Assembly (NCBI GenBank): GCA_019137115.1
Contig: JAGVSV010000124.1
Span: forward strand, 1-13,080
DNA: 13,080 nt
Reading direction: 5' to 3'
Source of the DNA: Bacillota bacterium
GTDB taxonomy: Bacteria > Bacillota > Clostridia > Christensenellales > Aristaeellaceae
The notes below the pieces were generated by a model. That model was not told the DNA's origin. It saw only the letters and a program-made list of their open reading frames with translations, and did no database searches. Position numbers and translations under genes: made by a program. Shown here in pieces: positions 5,546-12,529 of the stretch. Position 1 is the first letter of the stretch, and each line of letters begins with the position of its first letter.

Positions 5546-6031
5546 ATGATGAAGACGATGATAAAGGCGATGTTTCTGGTCTGCCTGCTGCTGGCTGTCC
5601 TGCCGATGGCCCTGGCCGGCACCGGCACGATCGAGATGCCCGTACCCGGCCCGGGCGAGACGCTGTACTTGGGCACCGCCCAGTTTGAACAGGCGGGCTC
5701 CTTTGAGATGGCGTTTGTGCTGGGTGCGGATGGGGCGACCATCCGTGACGTGACCATCCTGATGAAGGATGTGTCGATCGCCGTGGTCGAAGGGACATCC
5801 ACGGGCAAGTTGAGCATTTCCGACAGCCGACAGCGCTTCGGCGCGGAATACGCGCTGACGGAGGGGGACGACACCGACATGGACACCGCAAAACTCCTGG
5901 GTGTGCGGTTTGCGGATGAAGGCATCGAGGTCATCCTTGATTATACCTACACCTACACCAGTTTCGACGGTTCTTTCACCAGTAGCACGGTGCCCTTCGG
6001 GCAGCGTGAGATTGTATTCAAAGCCCAGTGA
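5546..6031 (+). CDS. Small secreted protein of unknown function
   Basis: A 161-residue protein. Residues 1-24 form a clear signal peptide (basic start MMKTMIK, hydrophobic core, ALPMALA-type end with cleavage likely after A24). The mature part is acidic and alternates short hydrophobic stretches (SFEMAFVLG, DVTILMKDVSIAVV, EVILDYTYTYT), suggesting a single beta-sandwich domain of about 135 residues. No cysteines or catalytic motif are seen in the mature part. ATG 5546 has GAGGGG about 6 nt upstream; the frame is open further upstream but would overlap the XRE gene and lacks a ribosome site. It lies 91 nt after the XRE gene and 23 nt before the next secreted protein, so co-transcription is likely. 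No family recognised. Confidence 0.82.
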   Translation: MMKTMIKAMFLVCLLLAVLPMALAGTGTIEMPVPGPGETLYLGTAQFEQAGSFEMAFVLGADGATIRDVTILMKDVSIAVVEGTSTGKLSISDSRQRFGAEYALTEGDDTDMDTAKLLGVRFADEGIEVILDYTYTYTSFDGSFTSSTVPFGQREIVFKAQ

Positions 6032-6054
6032 TTGGGCAAAAAGGGGAGGGTATC

Positions 6055-8307
6055 ATGATGAAAAGGTTTGTAGGGTTTGCGCTTCCTGTACTGCTGATCT
6101 TCGCGCTGCTCGTTTCGGCGCAGGCGGAGGTGGACCTGTCCTCCATGCGCTTCACGGTGAAGGGCGTCGAGTACATGGTCGCAGCGCTGCAGGATGAACC
6201 GGTGGAGCCCAGGGAGAACCAGTTGGACGGGCTGCCCGGTCATGCCATTCTGTTTGGCTACATGGGCGGCTCGGACGCCAGGGAATCCAATATGGCGCTG
6301 TATGACGGCGTGCGGCTGATCGCGCCCGACGGCAGGGAATACCAGACCTACGGAAACGCCGGAAACCTGGAAAACCCTTATTCGCTGTATTTCGGTCTGC
6401 CCGAGGGCATGAATCTGGGCGACTGCACGATGAAAGTGCCTGCGGACGGCGGCGAGCAGTGGTTCCAATTGGGGGCAGATGGGGCGGAGACCGCGCCCGT
6501 TCCCGATCCGGAGCCGGAACCCGCTGCAAACGGCATCAATGTGCCGGGCACGAGCCAGGTCACCATCCTGTGGCAGGATGAGATGCTCGTGGGCGAACTG
6601 GGCACCGTACAGATCAACGACAAGGACAACCCTAGGCAGATGGGCAAGGACAAGATGGAGGTTTCGTTCCGCTGCGAGGGCTACGGCGACCACGTCAAGC
6701 TGGATATCGTGGACGGGACCATGACCATGACCATGCCCATGCTGGCATATGTCACCGTGGACGGCAAGGTGCTCGATCCCGTGGACGCCACTTTCTACCA
6801 GGACGAGATGTTCTTGTACTTTGATACCCGGACCGTGCCCGACACCGTTACCTTTTACCCCCACGGCGACGACGACCCGGCGAAGGCCGTGACCGTGGAC
6901 GTGGCGAGCAGGCTGATCCTGGGCGTGGGGGATGCTTCCGCGACTGCCGCGCCCGCGGCGGAACCAGCACCCGCACCGGAACCTGAGCCGGAACCCGAGG
7001 CCGAGGAGCCGACTGAGCCCGCGCCAGCGCCGGCCAGCGCCGCAGACTACAATGTGGACGCGCTGCTGGAGGAGCTGAGCGAAGCCAGCAAAGAACCATG
7101 GGAGAAAGCCATCTACGACGAGGGCGCCCGACAGGTTGGGCAGAGCGGCGATGAAGTTACGTTCCTGCTGCGCTCCTTCGACCCCAAGATCAAGTCGCTG
7201 CCCGAATATGGCGAGGACAAGGCTGGCTGGCTGGACGGATTCTTTGAGAACGTGCAGCAGTACGACATCGAAGGCAGCTTGACGCTCAAAGACGGAGAGC
7301 CCGATCCGGCTAGCATGAAAGCGCTCAAATCCCAGGTGAGCAAGGCTGCTGCAGCCGCCAAGTCGGCCTTCGACCAGAAGATCACCCGTGTCGCCCTCTC
7401 CGAACTGCTGCTTCCTGCGCCCGTGGAGGGCGAGGTAAAGGGCCTGGCCGACATGGAACCGCTGTCCGGCAGCTACCTGGATCTGATCCATGGAAACGAC
7501 ACCTTCGACGGGCTCGATGCCCAGCGCATGGCGCCCTTGTTCCTGGCACAAGCCAGCCAGGTGTTGAACGTTAAGGAGGGCCCCCACAGCCTGGTGTTGA
7601 GCTGTAAGGGAGCCGCGCCTGAACAGTTGGTGGAGGATACGCGCAGGGGCGTGATGTCGAAGCTCAGCAAAATCTACCAGGCCAACCAGATGTCCGACAA
7701 CGAAATCGAGGACGAGTTCAACGCCCAGATGATCGACAACGCGCTGGCCGCCAGGAAAAGCGCGGGGGGCAAGAAGGCCGAGGCAAACCAGTTTGTGCTC
7801 GACATCGACCGCGTTGCGGGGGGCGACTATGGAGACGAGTACGTCCAGTATATGCAGGCCTTCCAGGTAGACGGTGTGCTGGACGCGCTGTACTACGACG
7901 TGCACGACCTGCCCGACGCGCCCGCCCAGGACTTCCCCAAGAGCGGCCGCCTCAGCGGCAGCAAGAGCGGCACCAAGGTCATCGTCAAGGCGCCCAAGGA
8001 CGACGAGCTGGGACGCTACCTGCAGATGTGCAATGCTGAGACCGACGAGGTGGCTGTGGAATTCTTCATCCGGCCCAAAGGGTCGGCTACCGTGTACGTG
8101 CCCAAAGGACACTACTACTTCCTGATCGCCGCAGGCGAAACCTGGTACGGCGTGGAGGAGTTGTTCGGCGAAAACGCCCGCTACAGTTCCACCGCTGACA
8201 CCGAAATCCTGTCCAAGAAGTATTACCATACCATCGAGTTAAATCCCACCGCGGAGGGAAACATCCCCATCTACGGTGCGAGCATGTCCGATTTTAAGAA
8301 GCAGTGA
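6055..8307 (+). CDS. Large secreted multidomain protein with Pro/Glu-rich linkers
   Basis: A 750-residue exported protein. Residues 1-24 are a signal peptide ending SAQA before EVD. Domain A (25-147) and domain B (165-290) are beta-rich and separated by a short Pro/Glu linker. A longer linker of PAPEPEPEPE type spans about 293-330. A mostly helical region (331-629) has an Ala/Lys-rich segment near 415-430. The C-terminal domain (about 630-750) is beta-rich with VYVPKGHYYFLIAAG, then ETWYG and an FG motif; I have the impression of similar 'G.Y....A.G..WYG...LFG' domains in uncharacterised clostridial envelope proteins, but cannot name one. ATG 6055 has GGGGAGGG just upstream; a GTG at 6028 overlapping the previous gene is less likely. 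It probably acts outside the membrane as a sensor, adaptor or surface protein beside the kinase. Confidence 0.85.
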   Translation: MMKRFVGFALPVLLIFALLVSAQAEVDLSSMRFTVKGVEYMVAALQDEPVEPRENQLDGLPGHAILFGYMGGSDARESNMALYDGVRLIAPDGREYQTYGNAGNLENPYSLYFGLPEGMNLGDCTMKVPADGGEQWFQLGADGAETAPVPDPEPEPAANGINVPGTSQVTILWQDEMLVGELGTVQINDKDNPRQMGKDKMEVSFRCEGYGDHVKLDIVDGTMTMTMPMLAYVTVDGKVLDPVDATFYQDEMFLYFDTRTVPDTVTFYPHGDDDPAKAVTVDVASRLILGVGDASATAAPAAEPAPAPEPEPEPEAEEPTEPAPAPASAADYNVDALLEELSEASKEPWEKAIYDEGARQVGQSGDEVTFLLRSFDPKIKSLPEYGEDKAGWLDGFFENVQQYDIEGSLTLKDGEPDPASMKALKSQVSKAAAAAKSAFDQKITRVALSELLLPAPVEGEVKGLADMEPLSGSYLDLIHGNDTFDGLDAQRMAPLFLAQASQVLNVKEGPHSLVLSCKGAAPEQLVEDTRRGVMSKLSKIYQANQMSDNEIEDEFNAQMIDNALAARKSAGGKKAEANQFVLDIDRVAGGDYGDEYVQYMQAFQVDGVLDALYYDVHDLPDAPAQDFPKSGRLSGSKSGTKVIVKAPKDDELGRYLQMCNAETDEVAVEFFIRPKGSATVYVPKGHYYFLIAAGETWYGVEELFGENARYSSTADTEILSKKYYHTIELNPTAEGNIPIYGASMSDFKKQ

Positions 8308-8319
8308 CCCGGAGCGAAG

Positions 8320-8342
8320 GCGCCCCGCCGACGGCGGGGCGC
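8320..8342. repeat. GC-rich perfect hairpin between two secreted-protein genes
   Basis: GCGCCCCGCC and GGCGGGGCGC form a perfect 10-bp stem with a GAC loop, 12 bases after the stop of the 750-residue protein gene. No T tract follows, so it may be an RNA stabiliser, processing site or partial terminator that sets the level of downstream genes. Confidence 0.65.
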
Positions 8343-8345
8343 TCA

Positions 8346-8385
8346 TCCCACGGACAAAGGAAGGAATACGGTGTACTCCGTGGGA
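8346..8385. repeat. Second inverted repeat upstream of the 480-residue protein gene
   Basis: TCCCACGGA (8346-8354) pairs with TCCGTGGGA (8377-8385), a 9-bp stem closing a 22-nt loop that contains the purine-rich AAAGGAAGGAA. It starts three bases after the previous hairpin and ends 15 nt before the GGGAGG ribosome site of the next gene. It may be a leader or intercistronic RNA structure or an operator dyad. Confidence 0.5.
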
Positions 8386-8413
8386 ACAGAGGGCCAGGCG
8401 GGAGGATCAGGCG

Positions 8414-9856
8414 ATGTACAGGCGGATGGTTGGCTGGGGGCTGGTTTTGGCGGTGCTCATAGGACTTTGCGGCCCGGCGATGGCGGAAGACGAACGGATT
8501 TCCGGAATGGAAGAGTACCTGGAGGGGTGCGGTTGCCGTGGGGAGGAGCTTCGCTTTGCCATGGACGTATTTGAGGCCGCGATGGTAGAGGATGGCGTCG
8601 ACGTGAACGTGGTGGTGGACAGGATGCTGGCCGACCTGACGGCAGCGGAGAATGCCTGGATCGGCATCCTGAACATGGTGCGGCTGGAGGATCAGGAAGA
8701 GGCGTATTGGACGAAGCTGATGGAGCGGCAGCACGAATTCCCGGTCGGTTCCTTGTATTACGGGCAGATCGAATCCGAGATTGCGGGTCAGCGGGCAGCC
8801 GCAGATCTGGAAGCCGTCCGGGCATGGCTGGCAACCCAGGGCATCGACTTTCCGGAGTCCGTGAGATTCGACGTCAAGGAAGGAGAGATGCTCAAGATAC
8901 TGGATGTGCTTCAGGGGCTTCCGGAAGACGAGCTGCGTTCCTGGTATCCCCGCGTGTATGCTGCGATAGACAAAAGGTTTGGCGCACAGAAATTTTTTCG
9001 CGAGGTTGTACCCGTGCTGATGGCCGATGAATCCTACTCCCCCGCGCTGCGTTCCCTTCTTCTGCCCACCTATATGACGATGCTTGACGCAATGGTGCGC
9101 AGAAACACCAAGTTTTACAGCGATTGGGAGCGCGCTCAGCCCATTCTGGAGGGGTTGAACCGTGCAGCGCACCCGGATTTCGCAGCGGACTACGAGGCGC
9201 TTGCCGGGGCGCTGGCAGCGCTGGATGCATCCGACCTGGAGCTGATCTACGACCAGCTGGGAAGGATCATAAGCCTGATGGACTGCGACTACGCAGAGCT
9301 GTTGGATGCGTACGCCAGAAGGGACGACGCCCAAAGCGGCGCGCCAATGCACGACCTTCTGATGGCTGAGTGGGAGAGCAAACTGCAGCGATCCTTCTGG
9401 ACCCCTGCAGATCTCCGCCTGTTCTACAAGGCGGCCTTCCCGGAGGACGGCCTGCCCCGGTATGCCCCTGCAAATCCCCGGGAAAACCACGTGCTGTGCA
9501 TCTGCCCGGAGAAGAGTGGGGACGACATGGAGGCGCTGCATGATACGGGCCTGATTCCCACCGGCGACCCGGACGAAGCGGAATTTGCCCTGGTGTACGA
9601 ACTTGCCCACGGACGGGGCGGCGATTACCATGGGGGTGGGCGGTTCATTGCAGTCCAGAGTACCACAGCGACGCTGCGCCTTGCGGACTGGTCTCAGGAG
9701 CCCAAGGAGCATGCCGGCATCAGCGCCACGAACCAGCCCGGCGATGTCATCAGCGTGCGGCAGGGCGCGGTGACGTATGCCGTGCCCGCACCGGATCTCA
9801 GAACGGCCGAGGGCTGGAAGGAATTCGTAAAGAAGGCGAAAGACGCGGTCCACTGA
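8414..9856 (+). CDS. Secreted helical protein of unknown function
   Basis: A 480-residue protein with a signal peptide (MYRRMVGWG, a hydrophobic core, then CGPAMA with cleavage likely after A24). The mature chain is acidic and largely helical up to about residue 380, with repeated amphipathic segments such as EAYWTKLMERQHEF and DLELIYDQLGRIISLM. The last 100 residues are more mixed, with a Gly/His-rich stretch (GRGGDYHGGGRF). A CGCRGEE motif near the start of the mature part has two cysteines, and HVLCICPEK near residue 360 has two more; these could form disulfides or bind metal, which is inference. ATG 8414 has GGGAGG 8 nt upstream. It sits 55 nt before the kinase gene. No family recognised. 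Confidence 0.82.
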   Translation: MYRRMVGWGLVLAVLIGLCGPAMAEDERISGMEEYLEGCGCRGEELRFAMDVFEAAMVEDGVDVNVVVDRMLADLTAAENAWIGILNMVRLEDQEEAYWTKLMERQHEFPVGSLYYGQIESEIAGQRAAADLEAVRAWLATQGIDFPESVRFDVKEGEMLKILDVLQGLPEDELRSWYPRVYAAIDKRFGAQKFFREVVPVLMADESYSPALRSLLLPTYMTMLDAMVRRNTKFYSDWERAQPILEGLNRAAHPDFAADYEALAGALAALDASDLELIYDQLGRIISLMDCDYAELLDAYARRDDAQSGAPMHDLLMAEWESKLQRSFWTPADLRLFYKAAFPEDGLPRYAPANPRENHVLCICPEKSGDDMEALHDTGLIPTGDPDEAEFALVYELAHGRGGDYHGGGRFIAVQSTTATLRLADWSQEPKEHAGISATNQPGDVISVRQGAVTYAVPAPDLRTAEGWKEFVKKAKDAVH

Positions 9857-9911
9857 CGTTGAGCGCAGGGTCCGGGCAAGGGCGCGCCGAATGGTTGGGA
9901 GGGATTTGCCC

Positions 9912-11834
9912 ATGGGCGAGGGCTTCAAATCGTTCTATCAAAATGTGTTGAACGAGCGGCTGTCCGAGCTGCTGCCCACACAGCTTCGAGAAAAATATGA
10001 GCCTGTCAGCTGTCTCTCGGGGGGAGAATCTTCCGAGGTGTACCTGGTGCGGCGGCGGTTCGACGGGCAGAAAGCCGTTTTGCGCGTGACCATGTCCGGA
10101 GCGGGGGGGAGCGCGCAGATAGAACGCCAAATCCTGGACCGGTTGGATCACCCGGCGATTCCCAAGGCGCTGGACGCGCTGACGGAGGACGGACGGGAAT
10201 ACCTGGTGCGCGAGTACATGGAGGGGCAGACGCTGGGCGCCTACGTCAAAGCCCACGGGCCGCTGCAGGAAACCGAGATCATGGACATCGCCATCGACCT
10301 GTGCGATGTGCTCAGCTACATCCATGCGCGGCAGCCCCCCATCATCCACCGGGATATCAAACCCGAAAACATCGTGATCGACCTGGACGGGCACGTGAAA
10401 CTGATCGACTTTGGCATCGCGCGCACCTGGCGGGAGCAGGCGCAGAGCGATACGGTCGCCATTGGCAGCCGCCCTTACATGGCGCCCGAGCAGTTTGGCG
10501 GCGCGCAGACGGACGCCCGTACGGACCTGTTTTCCCTGGGCGTGGTGATGATCTTCATGGCCACACGAGATTCGGACCGCACCAACCTGGCGCACCGGTT
10601 TCCCCATGGACGATTGTTGCCGGTGGTGCAAAAGTGCGTGAAAGTAGATCCGGCGGCACGCTACCAGAGCGCCGCACAGCTCAAGAAGGCGATGCTGCGC
10701 ATCCGGCGGCGCACGCTCACGCGCATCCTGATCGCGGCTGGCTCCGTCGTGGCTGTGACACTGCTGGTGGCCGTGGCGCTTCGCCTGGGGGATGAGGGCG
10801 GCTTTGCCCGGGGATACGCCGCAGGATACCAGGCGGGCGTGGAATGCGGGCAGGCAGAGGGCGAAAAGCGGGGGTATGACGCAGGGTATGACCAGCGCCT
10901 GGATGAGTTGATCCAGGCCCGCGCCCAGGGAATGGATGACAATGCGGTCCGCTTTTTTTCCGGGGTCTCCTACCAGGGCAACAGCAGCGGCAACCTGATC
11001 AACGACGGGCTGGCGGTGGAGGCTGGAGACTATATCTGCTACGCCACGGCTACCCAGATCTATCGGATGACCCTGGACGGCAAGAGAGAGAGCCTGGTGT
11101 GTAACCACGAGGGCAAGGCGCTTAATTACCACAACGGCTACCTGTATCATTTGGGGAAGCGCGGCTGGGTGTACCGCGCCTTGGTGGATGGCAGCGAGTG
11201 CGTGCCCATTGTGCAGCATCCCATCGACGACCTGATGGTTGATGGCGACAAGCTGTACATGACCAACAGCGAGGACGGCCGCAAGCTGTACCGATGCAAC
11301 CTGGACGGCAGCGGTTTTGAGAAGGTCTCGGATGTGGAGGACATGTTCTATCCCAGCATCGGCAATGGCTACCTCTACTTTGGCCATTTAAGCGACAAGG
11401 ATCGCTATCTGGCGCGGCTGCCGCTGGATGCGCTGGACAGCGAGCCGGAAAAGCTGGACAACCCCGAGGCCAATTGGATCAACGTGGTGGGCGACAATGT
11501 GTTCTACGCGGCGCACAACGTGGCGCCCGAGACCAGATTCATCACCAGCGGCATCGTGCGGCTGAACGTGAACGGCACGGAGCGCGCCAGGATCATGGGC
11601 GACATGCTGTCCTACATGAATGTCACGCGCTACGGCATCTTTGCCTTCAGCGGCCCGGACAAAGGCAGGCTGCACAAGATCAGCCTGGACGGCAGCCAGG
11701 ACGACCTGTTGGTGGACGCGAAGGTGGGGTATGTCAACGTCGCGGGCGGCTGGGTGTTTTATATCAACCGGGACGACAAAGAGGCGCTGTACCGCGTGCG
11801 GGTGGACGGCACGGACAATCAAAGGCTTGGATGA
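9912..11834 (+). CDS. Transmembrane Ser/Thr kinase with GX3 repeat and DUF5050-like propeller
   Basis: A 640-residue membrane kinase. Residues 1-265 are a cytoplasmic Hanks-type kinase domain with a Gly-rich loop (LSGGESSEV, about 35-43), alpha-C Glu about E71, HRD (146-148) with K150 and N153, DFG (166-168) and APE (191-193). The beta-3 lysine position holds Arg (AVLR, R58). A membrane helix spans about 271-293. Eight consecutive G-x-x-x units follow (G297 to G325), then about 290 residues of propeller-like repeats ending in LYRCNLDGS-type turns (LDGK, VDGS, LDGS, VNGT, LDGS, VDGT), as in DUF5050. The outer part probably senses an envelope signal or binds the secreted neighbours. ATG 9912 has GGGAGGG 8 nt upstream and is better than ATG 9891. 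Confidence 0.93.
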   Translation: MGEGFKSFYQNVLNERLSELLPTQLREKYEPVSCLSGGESSEVYLVRRRFDGQKAVLRVTMSGAGGSAQIERQILDRLDHPAIPKALDALTEDGREYLVREYMEGQTLGAYVKAHGPLQETEIMDIAIDLCDVLSYIHARQPPIIHRDIKPENIVIDLDGHVKLIDFGIARTWREQAQSDTVAIGSRPYMAPEQFGGAQTDARTDLFSLGVVMIFMATRDSDRTNLAHRFPHGRLLPVVQKCVKVDPAARYQSAAQLKKAMLRIRRRTLTRILIAAGSVVAVTLLVAVALRLGDEGGFARGYAAGYQAGVECGQAEGEKRGYDAGYDQRLDELIQARAQGMDDNAVRFFSGVSYQGNSSGNLINDGLAVEAGDYICYATATQIYRMTLDGKRESLVCNHEGKALNYHNGYLYHLGKRGWVYRALVDGSECVPIVQHPIDDLMVDGDKLYMTNSEDGRKLYRCNLDGSGFEKVSDVEDMFYPSIGNGYLYFGHLSDKDRYLARLPLDALDSEPEKLDNPEANWINVVGDNVFYAAHNVAPETRFITSGIVRLNVNGTERARIMGDMLSYMNVTRYGIFAFSGPDKGRLHKISLDGSQDDLLVDAKVGYVNVAGGWVFYINRDDKEALYRVRVDGTDNQRLG

Positions 11835-11874
11835 GGCGTTCCCGATCGCAATAAAAAGGTAGGGATAAAGGGCT

Positions 11875-11958
11875 ATGCGGGGAACGGATCACAAGCAGGC
11901 TGGATATGCGTTCGAAGGAGATGGAGCCGCTGCCATGACGGCGGGTTCAAATAAATGA
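11875..11958 (+). CDS. Possible 27-residue small ORF before the lipoprotein gene
   Basis: ATG 11875 is preceded by AGGGATAAAGGG and opens a 27-codon frame ending TGA 11956-11958, just before the ribosome site (AAGGGTGAGG, 11958-11967) of the lipoprotein gene. The peptide begins MRGTDHKQAGYAF and is Ala/Gly-rich, with no membrane segment. It could be a coupled leader peptide or chance. It is the only coding candidate in the 139-nt gap. Confidence 0.25.
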   Translation: MRGTDHKQAGYAFEGDGAAAMTAGSNK

Positions 11959-11973
11959 AGGGTGAGGTGTTTT

Positions 11974-12411
11974 ATGATGAAATCGAAAATTCTGCTGGTT
12001 GCCGTGTCTATCCTGCTGTGCGCATCCCTGTGCGCCTGCAGCGCGGAGAAAACTCCCGCGGGGGCGCCCGGCCCGGCGCCCACGGCGCAGCCCACACCGG
12101 AACCGCTAGCCGATGTGCTGATGGTCGATGAGACGGAGTGCAAAATACTGAGCGCCGCGGCGGAATCGGGCAAGGTGACGGTGGTCATCTCCTGCCCCAT
12201 GGGGATCGGCGTCGACCCAGGGTCCGAACTGGGCTTGAACGTGCTGCTGGAGCAGCCGGACGGCACGCAGACCAAAGCGGATCCGACGATCAATGTGAGG
12301 ATCGACGGTGAAAACTTTGAAGTGACGCTGACCTTCGAGGTACAGGAATCCATTGACCGGCTCGTGCTGGTATACAAGGGCCAGCGCGCCGGATTGCCCG
12401 CAGCGGCATGA
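11974..12411 (+). CDS. Small lipoprotein of unknown function
   Basis: A 145-residue protein with a type II signal peptide: MMKSKI, a hydrophobic core and lipobox LCAC, giving a lipidated cysteine at about residue 22. A Pro/Ala/Gly-rich tether of about 27 residues follows (with TAQPTPEP), then one beta-rich domain of about 95 residues containing VTVVISCPMG and a final VTLTFEVQESIDRLVLVYKG strand pair. The protein should sit on the outer face of the membrane. ATG 11974 has AAGGGTGAGG upstream; the frame also contains an upstream GTG at 11962 that is unlikely. It is the last gene of the plus-strand set, 139 nt after the kinase, and may be a ligand, partner or substrate of its outer domain. No family recognised. 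Confidence 0.83.
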   Translation: MMKSKILLVAVSILLCASLCACSAEKTPAGAPGPAPTAQPTPEPLADVLMVDETECKILSAAAESGKVTVVISCPMGIGVDPGSELGLNVLLEQPDGTQTKADPTINVRIDGENFEVTLTFEVQESIDRLVLVYKGQRAGLPAAA

Positions 12412-12426
12412 TGGGGAAAACGAAAG

Positions 12427-12529
12427 AAGGAGGGATCCCATTTTGCAGAATAATGAGCCGTATATCGATAAAATGATACCTTAGTGGATGATACGACCAT
12501 TCTTTGAGGCGTGTGAATCGTTGGTATGA
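12427..12529 (+). other. Degenerate 5' segment with a ribosome site and two in-frame stops
   Basis: AAGGAGGG (12427-12434) lies 8 nt before a TTG at 12443 that would encode LQNNEPYIDKMIP and then stop at TAG 12482-12484. The same frame continues through WMIRPFFEACESLV to a TGA at 12527-12529, and then into the BrxL-like fragment. This could be the decayed start of that gene or an unrelated short ORF; homology here was not recognised. Confidence 0.35.

Noticed and set aside
6028..6055. GTG start at 6028 for the large secreted protein
   Set aside because: It would overlap the previous stop codon and place nine polar residues before the signal peptide; ATG 6055 has GGGGAGGG in place.
9891..9912. 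ATG 9891 as kinase start
   Set aside because: The GGGAGGG site lies after it and is correctly spaced for ATG 9912.
5953..11387. Long minus-strand open frames (up to about 750 codons) opposite the secreted proteins and kinase
   Set aside because: They mirror the third-position GC bias of the plus-strand genes, have low-complexity His/Val/Leu composition and no ribosome sites. The plus-strand frames carry signal peptides and kinase motifs.
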